NCBI GenBank assembly: GCA_040349255.1
Contig: JBEQUE010000121.1
Coordinates: 1-64,000, forward strand
Source: DATMER01 sp040349255
GTDB taxonomy: Bacteria; Acidobacteriota; Thermoanaerobaculia; Multivoradales; UBA5704
Direction: 5' to 3'
Length of the DNA stretch: 64,000 nucleotides
The number at the start of each line of letters is the position of its first letter. The first letter of the stretch is position 1. Below are positions 31,693-40,416 of this stretch, piece by piece. The notes beneath the pieces are model-generated. The model made no database searches and had not been told where the DNA came from. It saw only the letters and a program-made list of their open reading frames with translations. The position numbers were made by a program, and so were the translations under genes.

Positions 31693-34600
31693 TCATTCGC
31701 AGACCGTCGAGTCGTACAGTGCCCCCTGGTCCACGCAGGCGCGGTTGTTGTCGTGCGGCACGCAGACCGTGACCTGGCCTTCGCACCGGCCGCCGCGGCC
31801 GTCCTCGGCCTGGAAGGACAGGTGGTAGACGCGGCCGTCCAGCTGGCCCGAGCGCTCCGCCCTCAGACTCACGCCGGCGGTCCCCACTCCCGTGGTATCG
31901 GGGCAGGTCTTGCCATCACCCGTGTGGTCCGTCCGCTCGTCCTGATAGACGCTCGTCACCTTGACCGTCACCGGATCGCCGTCCGGATCGGTCACGCCGC
32001 CGGGGCTCACCTTGACGAGCTTGTGGTTCGGCGGCCAGATGCGGCTCGGCGTGACCACCGCGGTCGAGCAGACGGGCGGCGCGTTGACCACGGTCAGCGT
32101 GGCGCTGTCCAGGGTCTGCTCGGAGTCCGTGCCGGCGGGTTTGGCGAGCAGCACGGCCAGGTAGGCCGTGTTGGGGTCGAGGCCCACGCTGGAGAACGGC
32201 TGCGTGTTCGTGAAGCTTTGGCCCGGCTGCAGCGTCGCCGTGCCGGTCAGCTCGGCCACGACGCTGCCGGTGACGGGATGGACCAGGATCACGCGGATGG
32301 CAAGGTCCGTCAGAGTCGCGTTGCCCCGGTTCTCCACCGTGTAGGTGGCGTTGCTGGAATCCCCGGCGTTGACCTTCTCCGGGTTCAGGGTCAGGTTGCC
32401 CGCGAGCCCGTTGCCGGCGGAAGCCGCGATGGTGAAGCCGGCCGAGCAGGTGGCGAGCGTCTGGCCGGAGGCAGACACGGTGAGCTCCGCCGTGTAGCTG
32501 CCCGCCGGCTGCGAGGCGGAGAGCGCCCAGCTCTGCTGCGACCGGGCTCCCGGCGGCAACGGCGCGAGGTCGCGCGCTTCGGTGTAGACGCCCGTGCCGC
32601 CGCTCCGCACCGCGAGCGCCACGCTCACGCCGGGGATCGTGAACGTGGCGTGATCGTTGCGGACCGCGGACGCGAGGCTGATCAGATCGGTGACGGCATA
32701 GCTCAGCCTGTCCGGGAAGATCTCGCAGCTCACCGTCTGCGGGATCGTGTCCGGCGTGGCCGGGTTGCAGTCGTCGTCGATGCCGTTGCCCGGGATCTCC
32801 GGCATGCCGGGGTTCACTTCGGGATCGGTGTCGTCGCAGTCCTCGGTGGCCGGGTAGCCGTCGTCATCCTTGTCCTCGATCGTGAAGCCGGCGCATTGCG
32901 AGGTGTCGATGCGGCAGTCGGCGGTGCACTGCAGGAAGCCCGAGGCGAAGCCGAACGAGGCGCAGGTGGAGCCGCGGAAGTCGGTACCGTCGCACGCCTC
33001 GGCCTCGCGATTGGCGCTGCCGTCGCCGCAGAACTGGTTGATGAATTCGAGGCGCGCTCCGCCGGGATAGATGTAGGAGTCGAAGGAGTTGAGCCCCTCA
33101 ACCGTGATGCCATGGGGCTGCGGCGACGAAGTGGTGTGCGATCCCTCGCCGAGCGGCAGCAGCGCCGAGGAGAAGCCGCTCGAGCCGATCGGCGTGAACT
33201 GGGCCGGCGCGACCGGCGTGCCGTCGAGTTGGACCGATCCCACGGCCGTGGCGGGCGCAATCAGCGTGAGGAAGTGCTGGGAGAACTGCGCTCCTCCTAC
33301 CGTGGAGAAGGTGTAGGACTCCAGGTACTGGTCCGGCGGGATCATGTTGGCCATGGCCGGGTCGCCATTGGTCGCGCCCGGGGCGTCGTCCCCCGTCATG
33401 AACTGAGTGACGAAGATCGGTTGATCGGCCGAGAAAAAATGGCTTCCGGTGAGCGGACCGGTCTCGAGGAACTTGCCTTTGTTCAGGGTCGCCTGCAGGA
33501 CGCCGTTGCGGAAGACCTGCGTGCCGTCGACCGAGGCGACGACGCGATAGATCGTGCCGCCCGTGCGGTTCGGCAGGTTCGCCACCAGAGCCGAGTCACC
33601 CCAGCTCTGCAGCGGGTGCGCCACCTCGAAGACGTGGTCACAGGCCAAGGTCGTGGTCGGGATGTTGGTGCAGATGTTGCCGTTGAGCACCGCCACCGGG
33701 CGGTCCGACTCGATCAGCGTGCCGGTGAGATCGCCGGTCGAGCTGAGCGCCTCGCCGCGGAAACCCTGGCCTCGATTGAGCGTGATCTGGAACGGCACAT
33801 TGGGCGGCGCGTTTGGAGTCGGCGCCGACATCCGCAGGGTCGCGGCCGGCGTGATCGTGACCGTGGTGCCGTCAAAGGGGGCGATCACCAGGAACTCGCT
33901 ACGGTCGCCAGAATGGGCGGCGGACCCGCGGTAGGTCGTCACGATGTACGAGGTGCCGAGCGCGTCGACCGGAAGGGCCATGGCCGCATCCGAGGTAGCC
34001 GTATCGCGATTCACCAGGTAAACGACGAACTCGTCGGGGCTCGACACGCGCACCGCGTTGTTCAGCACCCGCCCCGCGGTCCAGGAGTTGTGGGTCACGT
34101 TGGGCAGGTTCACGACCCGGACCTGGCCGGGGGTCACCGATACGGTCTGTGAGAAGCTCGGCGAATTCACCGGGTACTGGATGGTGACCGATGTCGGGAT
34201 CTCGCTCGTCAAATGGATCTGGGCCGACGCGGTCGTCCGCAGGTTGGCCAGGAACCCGACGAAAAACTCGCGGCCCTTGTTGTCGATGACGAAGCTCGCC
34301 GAGTCGCACTGGCTGGTGTCGAAGTTGCAGTCGGAGGTGCAGCCCAACTGCCCGCCGCCGAGCCCAAGCGAAGTGCAGGTCGTACCGTGGAAGTCGTTCA
34401 GGTCGCACGACTCTCCGGGCTGGTTGACCACTCCGTCGCCGCAGGTCGGAGCCGCGTTGCAGCCGCTCACATTGAAGCTCAGGCAGTCGGCGGCGCAGGC
34501 CAGGTTGCCGGTGGCGAAGCCCTGCGTCTGGCAGGTCTGGGAAGCGAGGTCGGTGCCGTCGCAGATCTCGAACGGCTGGTTGCGCAGGTTGTCGCCGCAC

Positions 34601-35649
34601 ACCGGAGGCGCCGAGCAGCCCGAGGTGTCGAGGGTGCACTGCGGGCTGCACGCGAGCGTGCCGGAGCCCATGCCCACCCCTTGGCAGGTCAGGCCGGCGG
34701 GCACGCTGCCGTCGCAGGCCTCGCCAGGACGATTGACGGCGCCGTCGCCGCAGAACCGGACGCCCGAGAGGGCCTGGAGCGCCTGCAGGGCCAGGGCCGT
34801 GGGATACGGATCGCCGCCCCAGCTCCCATCGGGTTGCTGCCGGCCCTGGAGCCAGGAGATCACGACGGCCACCTCGTTGCCGAAGGCCGGCACGGAGGCC
34901 AGGGCCCTGGAGGCCAGGGCCGTATGGATCACGTCGTTCGCGCCGGTCGGGCCGAAGCTGCCGTTGGCGTTGAGCTTGCCGCGCAGGAAGCTCACGGCCG
35001 CGTCGATCTGGGGATCGAGGTAGAACTGGCCGCGGTGGGCGGTGAGCGCGAGAAGCGCCTGGCTCGTGCAGAAGATCTCGCTGTCGGCGTCGCCGTCCCG
35101 GGTCTGGACGCAGGGCCAGCCGCCGTCGGCCTTCTGGGCGCTGAGGAGCGCGATGAGAGCCGTGCGCAGGAAGTTGTCATCGGGACCGGGCTGAGCCGCC
35201 ACGGCCGAGAGGCCGAGAGAGGTGTCCAGGGGATCGGCCGCAAAGGAGGAGGTGAGCCCCCAGCCGCCCTCGGGATCGGCGTCGGCCAGGAGAGCGGTCA
35301 CGAGCCCCGTGACGGAGCGGCCCTCGGCGGCGAGCCCGGCGATACGGCGGGCACGGTCGTCGCTGTCCTCGACGGGCGCGGATTGGAGATAGTCCGCGGC
35401 CGATGAGCGGACCGTGGGCGCCTGCGCGACTGCCTGGAGCGCCCGCAACGCCTCGCCCGTGGCCTGCACCCGCCGGACCTCGGCGCTCCCCCAACTCCCA
35501 TCGGTCTGCTGGCTGCCGGCGAGGTAGGCCGCGCCCGCGGGGATGGGCTGAGCGGCGGCCGGCTGGCTGGCGAGCAGCCCGCACAGGACGGTCAGCACAC
35601 CCGGAACGATGTGCCGCAATGGGCAGTGACTCCCTGAGAATGCGTTCAT
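31693..35649 (-). CDS. Mosaic secreted surface protein: prenyltransferase-like repeats, CGDG cysteine repeats, IgGFc-binding-like and metal-binding motif
   Basis: 1318 residues; the ATG at 35649 follows GAGGAGG and a signal peptide ends PAAAQP. Residues 30-280 carry squalene-cyclase/prenyltransferase-type alpha-barrel repeats (QQTDGSWG, QKADGGWP, QQPDGSWGG). Next are three CGDG..N...E.CD cysteine repeats (about 285-440), then an IgGFc-binding-like region (about 440-890: FFVGFLANL, VYLVNRDTATSDAAMALPV). A fourth cysteine repeat follows, then an acidic putative metal-binding motif (DKDDDGYPATEDCDDTDPEV). The rest is CARDB-like and Ig-like, and the last part has PSRIWPPNHKLV. There is no clear sorting tail. 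Probably an exposed adhesion or recognition protein. Confidence 0.85.
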   Translation of the reverse strand: MNAFSGSHCPLRHIVPGVLTVLCGLLASQPAAAQPIPAGAAYLAGSQQTDGSWGSAEVRRVQATGEALRALQAVAQAPTVRSSAADYLQSAPVEDSDDRARRIAGLAAEGRSVTGLVTALLADADPEGGWGLTSSFAADPLDTSLGLSAVAAQPGPDDNFLRTALIALLSAQKADGGWPCVQTRDGDADSEIFCTSQALLALTAHRGQFYLDPQIDAAVSFLRGKLNANGSFGPTGANDVIHTALASRALASVPAFGNEVAVVISWLQGRQQPDGSWGGDPYPTALALQALQALSGVRFCGDGAVNRPGEACDGSVPAGLTCQGVGMGSGTLACSPQCTLDTSGCSAPPVCGDNLRNQPFEICDGTDLASQTCQTQGFATGNLACAADCLSFNVSGCNAAPTCGDGVVNQPGESCDLNDFHGTTCTSLGLGGGQLGCTSDCNFDTSQCDSASFVIDNKGREFFVGFLANLRTTASAQIHLTSEIPTSVTIQYPVNSPSFSQTVSVTPGQVRVVNLPNVTHNSWTAGRVLNNAVRVSSPDEFVVYLVNRDTATSDAAMALPVDALGTSYIVTTYRGSAAHSGDRSEFLVIAPFDGTTVTITPAATLRMSAPTPNAPPNVPFQITLNRGQGFRGEALSSTGDLTGTLIESDRPVAVLNGNICTNIPTTTLACDHVFEVAHPLQSWGDSALVANLPNRTGGTIYRVVASVDGTQVFRNGVLQATLNKGKFLETGPLTGSHFFSADQPIFVTQFMTGDDAPGATNGDPAMANMIPPDQYLESYTFSTVGGAQFSQHFLTLIAPATAVGSVQLDGTPVAPAQFTPIGSSGFSSALLPLGEGSHTTSSPQPHGITVEGLNSFDSYIYPGGARLEFINQFCGDGSANREAEACDGTDFRGSTCASFGFASGFLQCTADCRIDTSQCAGFTIEDKDDDGYPATEDCDDTDPEVNPGMPEIPGNGIDDDCNPATPDTIPQTVSCEIFPDRLSYAVTDLISLASAVRNDHATFTIPGVSVALAVRSGGTGVYTEARDLAPLPPGARSQQSWALSASQPAGSYTAELTVSASGQTLATCSAGFTIAASAGNGLAGNLTLNPEKVNAGDSSNATYTVENRGNATLTDLAIRVILVHPVTGSVVAELTGTATLQPGQSFTNTQPFSSVGLDPNTAYLAVLLAKPAGTDSEQTLDSATLTVVNAPPVCSTAVVTPSRIWPPNHKLVKVSPGGVTDPDGDPVTVKVTSVYQDERTDHTGDGKTCPDTTGVGTAGVSLRAERSGQLDGRVYHLSFQAEDGRGGRCEGQVTVCVPHDNNRACVDQGALYDSTVCE

Positions 35650-35930
35650 CGGAGGCCTCCTCAAGCCGCTCGAATCCACTACCGCAGCCACAACTCCTGA
35701 CTCGATGTGCCGAGTCACACAATTCCATTTCAGACTTCAACGGCAGACGCTATCATGGATATATTTGCATCTCAACCATCCCGCAATAACAACCGTGTTA
35801 CAACCGGAAGCGGAGGGACGAGCCGATACTCCTCCGGGCAGCCGAGCGGCTCGGGGGCGCATGGGTCGAGCCTTTCAAGACCAGGCGGTCGGAGGCAGTG
35901 CAACGCGATCCAAGGCCACGCAGGGACGCT
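35650..35930. other. Intergenic segment before the repeat array
   Basis: About 280 bases with no convincing gene. Bases 35700-35800 are AT-richer than the surroundings and probably contain the minus-strand promoter of the mosaic surface protein gene (for example TTGAGA, 17 bases, TAGCGT on the minus strand around 35750-35780; weak). The rest shows nothing I can name. Confidence 0.4.
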
Positions 35931-36256
35931 TTGAGGCGACGTCTCCTTGTTTGTTCCAAGATCGGCTCGTTTGAGGCAAGATCGGGCTTCATTGCCTCAA
36001 TCTCGCCTTACTTGAGACAACGTCGGCTTGTTTTGTGACGACGTTACCCTGTTCGAGGCAAAACAGGCTGGAGCCGAGGCAAGCCGGACTTGTTTGAGGC
36101 GACGTTGCCTGGCTTGAGACGAACTGGAGTAAACTCGCCTCAAACAAGTCCGAGTCGCCTCAACTCAACGGGATCTCGTCTCAAACAAGTCCGAGTCGTT
36201 TCAACTCAACGTGACTTCGCCTCAAACAAGGCGGCGTCGTCTCGAACAACCTGACT
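35931..36256. repeat. Array of about sixteen degenerate ~20-bp repeats with an orientation switch
   Basis: Ten units resembling TTGAGGCGACGT begin near 35931, 35951, 35971, 35992, 36012, 36033, 36052, 36074, 36094 and 36114. Six units in the opposite orientation (TCGCCTCAAACAA) follow from 36135, with starts near 36135, 36156, 36176, 36197, 36217 and 36238. Spacing alternates 19-22 bases, that is two helical turns. The right part is also a 41-bp tandem repeat (36135-36175, 36176-36216, and a third partial unit from 36217). A perfect 17-bp inverted repeat pairs 36086-36102 with 36135-36151, and 35971-35979 pairs with 35992-36000. No coding potential is apparent. It looks like an iteron, operator or partition-type protein-binding array, just upstream of the gene at 36320. 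Confidence 0.85.
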
Positions 36257-36319
36257 TTGCAGCGGATTGCTCTTGTCTTGTCGTGAATCAACCGTCCCTG
36301 TCGCACGGAGGGTTCCCGC

Positions 36320-36832
36320 GTGAGCTCGAAACTGTCGATTGCCGAGGTGCTCGTCGATCTGGAGGCTCAGATCGACGAGTTGGAGAAACAGGACGCGTTC
36401 CACGCCGAGCGCGAGGAATTTCACCACAGGCAGCGGGCGGACTGCGCCGGCAAGTTGGCGAAGATCCGGACGAAGTACGAAGCCTTCCAGGCTGCGGCGT
36501 CGGAGGTCGCGGAAGTCGTGCGCAAGAAAGCTCCGGCGCCCCCGCCGGCCCCCATATTGCCCGAGGATCCGGGAGTCCGGGCCACGGTGAGCAAACTGGT
36601 CGCCCGGGTCGTGGCCGGCAAGAGAGAGGACGAGCGTTTCACGGCTTCGGAGCTCGCCATGGAGATCAACCGGCGGTTCCCGAAAAGCCTCCGCCAGCCC
36701 GCCGCCCCCCGTCCGGTCGCGATGGCTCTCCGTCGCCTGGTCGACCAGGGCGTCGCCAGGGAGGAGCAGAAGGGCAAGCCCTTCCACGAAGCCGTCTACG
36801 CGAAGAACGTCCGGCGGGTGAAGAAGGGTTGA
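36320..36832 (+). CDS. Coiled-coil plus winged-helix-like protein, candidate binder of the upstream repeats
   Basis: 170 residues from a GTG at 36320 with CGGAGGG 8 bases upstream. The first 70 residues are strongly helical with a heptad-like pattern (VLVDLEAQIDELEKQDAF), a likely coiled coil. After a Pro/Ala linker, the last 90 residues (ERFTASELAMEINRRFP..., VAMALRRLVDQGVAREEQ) look like a winged helix, with basic residues at the very end (RRVKKG). No family recognised. The repeat array ends 64 bases upstream, so autoregulation or array binding is a natural hypothesis. Confidence 0.65.
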   Translation: MSSKLSIAEVLVDLEAQIDELEKQDAFHAEREEFHHRQRADCAGKLAKIRTKYEAFQAAASEVAEVVRKKAPAPPPAPILPEDPGVRATVSKLVARVVAGKREDERFTASELAMEINRRFPKSLRQPAAPRPVAMALRRLVDQGVAREEQKGKPFHEAVYAKNVRRVKKG

Positions 36833-36871
36833 GGTGACCCGGGAACCGATCGCGGTATATTCCCGCCCGTC

Positions 36872-38077
36872 ATGACCGCCAAGTGGCGCACCGTCGTCCT
36901 CCTCTCCCTGGCGGAGCTTCTGGCCATGTCGGTCTGGTTCTCCGCCTCGGCCGTCGTGCCGCAGCTCACGGCCGAGTGGGGCCTCTCGGGCGCCCAGCAA
37001 TCGTGGCTGACCATGAGCGTCCAGGTCGGGTTCGTGACAGGAGCGCTACTTAGCGCGATCCTCAACCTGGCCGACCGGCTTCCGGCTCAGCGCCTCTTCG
37101 CCGGCTGCGCGATCCTGGCCGCCTCGGCCAACGCTGGCATCCCCCTGCTGAACGCCGGACCGGGCGTCTCGCTCGGCCTCCGCTTCCTGACGGGCGTGGC
37201 GCTCGCGGGCGTCTACCCTCCGGGCATGAAGCTGGCGGCTTCGTGGTGCAAGGAGGACCGGGGACTCGGGATCGGCCTGCTCGTCGGAGCTCTCACGCTC
37301 GGATCGGGAGTGCCCCATCTGCTCAACGCGCTCGGCAGCCAGGGGATGCCTCCCTGGCGGAGCGTGCTTCTCACGACCTCTCTCCTGTGCGTCGCCGCAG
37401 GGTTGATCGCGGCGGTGGCTATCCGGCCCGGACCCTTCCTGGGCAAGGCTCCGCCCTTCGACTGGCGTTTCGCCGGGCGGGCCTTCGCGGACCGGCCGAC
37501 CCGGCTGGCCAACTTCGGGTATCTCGGGCACATGTGGGAGCTTTATGCCATGTGGGCCTGGGTGCCCCTGTTCCTCCTGGCGAGCTACGAGCGCGCGGGC
37601 TGGAGCCCGGCTTCCGCCCGGCTGGCCGGCTTCGGAGTCCTGACCGCGGGCGCCGCCGGCTGCGTGCTCGCCGGCCTGCTGGCCGACCGACTGGGCCGGA
37701 CGCGGATCACGGTCTGGAGCCTGGTCGTGTCCGGCGCCTGCGCCCTGAACGCCGGGCTCCTGTTCGGTCGGCCTCTGCCGCTGACCCTCCTCTGTCTGGT
37801 CTGGGGCTTCGCGGTGGTGGCCGACAGCGCTCAGTTCAGCGCGGCGATCAGCGAGCTCGCCGATCCGCGCTACGTGGGCACCGCGCTCACCCTGCAGACC
37901 AGCCTCGGCTTCCTGCTGACGCTGTTCACGATCCGCATGATCCCGCCGCTGGTCGAGCGCATCGGCTGGGAGCGCGCCTTCATGGCTCTGGCGCTCGGGC
38001 CGGTCTTCGGGATCGCCAGCATGCTCCGGCTGCGGCGCCTTCCCGAGGCGAAGCGGATGGCGGGCGGCCGGAGGTAG
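36872..38077 (+). CDS. MFS transporter
   Basis: 401 residues with about twelve hydrophobic segments. The N-terminal half has the MFS pattern (SVWFSASAVVPQLTAEWGLS, LRFLTGVALAGVYPPGMK) and the loop between helices 2 and 3 is degenerate. It resembles the cyanate/nitroimidazole (CynX/NimT) branch. Substrate unknown. It starts 39 bases after the coiled-coil protein gene and is followed by the lanthipeptide locus, which lacks a dedicated ABC exporter; a link to peptide export is speculative. Confidence 0.8.
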   Translation: MTAKWRTVVLLSLAELLAMSVWFSASAVVPQLTAEWGLSGAQQSWLTMSVQVGFVTGALLSAILNLADRLPAQRLFAGCAILAASANAGIPLLNAGPGVSLGLRFLTGVALAGVYPPGMKLAASWCKEDRGLGIGLLVGALTLGSGVPHLLNALGSQGMPPWRSVLLTTSLLCVAAGLIAAVAIRPGPFLGKAPPFDWRFAGRAFADRPTRLANFGYLGHMWELYAMWAWVPLFLLASYERAGWSPASARLAGFGVLTAGAAGCVLAGLLADRLGRTRITVWSLVVSGACALNAGLLFGRPLPLTLLCLVWGFAVVADSAQFSAAISELADPRYVGTALTLQTSLGFLLTLFTIRMIPPLVERIGWERAFMALALGPVFGIASMLRLRRLPEAKRMAGGRR

Positions 38078-38084
38078 GGCTCGA

Positions 38085-38113
38085 TTGAAATCATCGCCCA
38101 TTGCACATATCCT
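38085..38113 (+). promoter_or_regulatory. Sigma70-type promoter before the lanthipeptide precursor
   Basis: TTGAAA at 38085-38090, a 17-base spacer, then TATCCT at 38108-38113, about 68 bases before the precursor ATG. The leader carries GAAAGGAG just before the start. This gives the RiPP genes their own promoter, separate from the MFS gene upstream. Confidence 0.5.
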
Positions 38114-38181
38114 AACTACAGCGCATCCGGATTCACGCGAGACTTGATCCGACGGTCCATGAGCAGTCGAAAGGAGAGTCC

Positions 38182-38373
38182 ATGAAGAAGAAGCAGATCG
38201 TGAGGAAGCTTCAGCTCAACAAGGAGACCTTGCGCAATCTTTCCGAGCGCGACCTGCAGGCTGCGGTCGGTGGGCTCAGCAAGAACTGCGGGGACACGGT
38301 CATGACCGCCTGCGGCCCATGCCCCACCCAGACCTGCTCGGATGGCAGTTGCGGGACCGTGACCTGCTGCTAG
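38182..38373 (+). CDS. Class I lanthipeptide precursor with GG leader
   Basis: 63 residues. The leader (about 30 residues) starts MKKKQIVRKLQLNKETLRNL and ends with AAVGG, the double-Gly cleavage site. The core of about 32 residues has seven Cys and several Ser/Thr (NCGDTVMTACGPC, QTCSDGSCGTVTCC), as expected for lanthionine rings. Family knowledge: leaders of the KKK..L.LNKETLRNL type belong to class I lanthipeptides common in Acidobacteriota and Bacteroidota. A LanC gene follows after a terminator hairpin. Other disulfide-rich GG peptides are an alternative, but the LanC makes the lanthipeptide call likely. Confidence 0.85.
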   Translation: MKKKQIVRKLQLNKETLRNLSERDLQAAVGGLSKNCGDTVMTACGPCPTQTCSDGSCGTVTCC

Positions 38374-38398
38374 AAGGCAACCCCGGGACACAGAGAGG

Positions 38399-38433
38399 CA
38401 GAGGCCGCGAGCAACCGCGGCCTCTGTCCTTTT
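38399..38433 (+). terminator. Terminator/attenuator hairpin between precursor and LanC
   Basis: A perfect 11-bp stem (CAGAGGCCGCG at 38399-38409, CGCGGCCTCTG at 38416-38426) with a 6-base loop, followed by TCCTTTT. It sits between the precursor stop and the LanC start, as in other lantibiotic operons, where partial termination makes more precursor than enzyme mRNA. Confidence 0.75.
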
Positions 38434-38446
38434 CGGAGACGTCCTG

Positions 38447-39706
38447 ATGTGGCAGGCCATCGCCGATCGCGAGACGTGCCGTCGAAGCTGGAGCACGATC
38501 GAGGAGATCGAGCGCTGTCTCCTCGAGCCTCCTGCCGCGGAGGACGTGGGCGCGCCGCCGAATCCCGCACTCGGCAATGGCGTACCGGGTCGGGCGCTCT
38601 TCTTCTCCTACCTCGCGGCGGCCCGAGAGAGCTCGGAAGATGCCGACCACGCGCTCGAAGCTCTCGAACGGAGCGCGGACGCTCTGGTCGAGGCGCGCAC
38701 GGTGCCCTCTCTCTATCTCGGGTTCTGCGGGGTCGGATGGGTGCTCGAGCACCTGTCCCGGCAGTTTTTCGAAGCGGACGGCGACCTTTGCGCCGAAATC
38801 GACGAGGCCCTGCGCGAGGTGCTTTCGAAGGTGAGCGAAAGGCAGCCTTACGAGTTGATCGGTGGGCTCTCCGGGATCGGGGTCTACCTGGTCGAACGCC
38901 TGCCGAATCCAGGTGCCGCCGACCTCCTGAGCCGCGTCCTCGACCTCCTCGTCGAGACGACCGAAGAGTCGGAGGCCGGCACGGCCTGGTACACGCCTCC
39001 GGATTGGCTGACCGACTCCCTGCGCGGAGAGATGCCGGAGGGCTGCTTCAACCTGGGTGTCGCCCACGGGATTCCGGGCGTCATCGGTTTTCTGGCGGCC
39101 GCGGAGCGCGAGGGTTTTCAGGACCGCCGAATCCGGCCTCTCGCGGAGAGCGCCATCCGGTGGATGCTCGGCCAGAAGAGGGCATCCGGGGACGAGTCGC
39201 TGCTCCCCGCCTTCGTCATCCCGGGTCGAGAATCCGTGCCCACCCGGACCGCCTGGTGCTATGGCGATCTGGGCTTCGCCACCGTCCTGCTCTCGGCGGC
39301 GCGGAGCTTCGGCCGTACGGACTGGGAAGCGGAAGCAATCTCTCTGGCACGCCTCGCAGCCCGGAGGCCGACCGCGGCCATGAAGGCAGTCGACGTCGGA
39401 CTCTGTCACGGCACTGCCGGCATCGCCCACCTGTTCAACCGGCTCTATCAAGCCACAGGCGATGCCGAGTTGAAGGTGGCCGCTCTCTCCTGGTTCCGGC
39501 GGACCCTGGACATGAAGCGTCCGGGAGAGGGGCTCGCCGGCCTGCTGAGCTGGTTCAGCCCCGTCCCGGGCGAGGGTTCCTGGCGCAGTGAGACCGGATT
39601 TCTCGTCGGCATTGCCGGAGTCGGGCTTGCGCTGCTGGCTGCCGTGACAGAGGTCGAGCCCGCCTGGGACCGGGTGATGCTCGTCTCGATTCCACCGCGC
39701 CGGTGA
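38447..39706 (+). CDS. LanC-like lanthionine cyclase
   Basis: 419 residues; ATG preceded by GGAG. The LanC alpha-barrel signature motifs are in order: GVAHGIPGVIGF (catalytic His region), TAWCYGDLG (zinc Cys) and LCHGTAGIAH (zinc Cys-His). LanC adds Cys thiols to dehydrated Ser/Thr to close lanthionine rings. It acts on the precursor 73 bases upstream. No LanB dehydratase, LanT or protease gene is near, so dehydration would depend on an enzyme encoded elsewhere. Confidence 0.9.
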   Translation: MWQAIADRETCRRSWSTIEEIERCLLEPPAAEDVGAPPNPALGNGVPGRALFFSYLAAARESSEDADHALEALERSADALVEARTVPSLYLGFCGVGWVLEHLSRQFFEADGDLCAEIDEALREVLSKVSERQPYELIGGLSGIGVYLVERLPNPGAADLLSRVLDLLVETTEESEAGTAWYTPPDWLTDSLRGEMPEGCFNLGVAHGIPGVIGFLAAAEREGFQDRRIRPLAESAIRWMLGQKRASGDESLLPAFVIPGRESVPTRTAWCYGDLGFATVLLSAARSFGRTDWEAEAISLARLAARRPTAAMKAVDVGLCHGTAGIAHLFNRLYQATGDAELKVAALSWFRRTLDMKRPGEGLAGLLSWFSPVPGEGSWRSETGFLVGIAGVGLALLAAVTEVEPAWDRVMLVSIPPRR

Positions 39707-39789
39707 CAAAACGTCTCATCGGCCGGAGGCAGGCCCGATCCTGCGCGGCGCGCGGCTGATAGCATGGCCGGGCGAGAGGAGACCCTGGC

Positions 39790-40416
39790 ATGGTGCGCCA
39801 CAACGTCGGCATCCTGATCTTCGAAAACGTCGAGGTCCTCGATTTCGCGGGCCCTTTCGAGGTCTTCTCCCGGGCGCGGCTCATCCCGGGGCCGGAATCC
39901 CGGAGGTCGGACGACAGCGCTCCCTTCCACGTCTTTACGGTGGCGCGGTCCAAAACCCCGGTCACCGCCACGGGCGGGCTCGTCGTGCTCCCCCATCACG
40001 ACTTCGGGGATGCGCCGCGGATCGATCTGCTGGTAGTCCCGGGAGGCTACGGCACCCGGCCCCTCCTCCACGACGAGGAGATCCTGGACTGGATCCGCCG
40101 CACGGCCGCGGCGGCGCGGCAGGTCACCTCGGTCTGCACCGGCTCTCTCCTCCTCGGCAAGGCCGGTCTTCTGGAAGGCCGGAAAGCCACCACCCACTGG
40201 GCGGCTCTCGACCTCCTGGAGTCCCTGGGCACTGGAGCCACCGTCGAACGCGAGCTGCGAGTGGTCGACGACGTCGTCGTCACCTCCGCCGGAGTGGCCT
40301 CGGGCATCGACATGGCCTTTTATTTGGTCGAGCGCCTGTGCGGTCGCGAGGTGGCGGACGAGACCGCGCGGTATATTGAGTACAGGCGGAATACAGGCGC
40401 TGAGAGCCATACCTGA
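39790..40416 (+). CDS. DJ-1/PfpI (isonitrile hydratase-like) family protein
   Basis: 208 residues, ATG after AGAGGAG. Full-length class I glutamine-amidotransferase-like fold: Glu in GPFEVFSRA, the nucleophile elbow SVCTGSLLLGKAGLL with the Cys, and ATTHW after it. It resembles the InhA isonitrile hydratase/ThiJ branch and the amidase-like half of GlxA-type regulators, but has no AraC helix-turn-helix. Substrate unknown. The next gene begins directly at its stop. Confidence 0.85.
   Translation: MVRHNVGILIFENVEVLDFAGPFEVFSRARLIPGPESRRSDDSAPFHVFTVARSKTPVTATGGLVVLPHHDFGDAPRIDLLVVPGGYGTRPLLHDEEILDWIRRTAAAARQVTSVCTGSLLLGKAGLLEGRKATTHWAALDLLESLGTGATVERELRVVDDVVVTSAGVASGIDMAFYLVERLCGREVADETARYIEYRRNTGAESHT

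Noticed and set aside
35931..36256. CRISPR array
   Set aside because: Units are degenerate, about 20 bp back to back, without unique spacers, and switch orientation; no cas genes are near.
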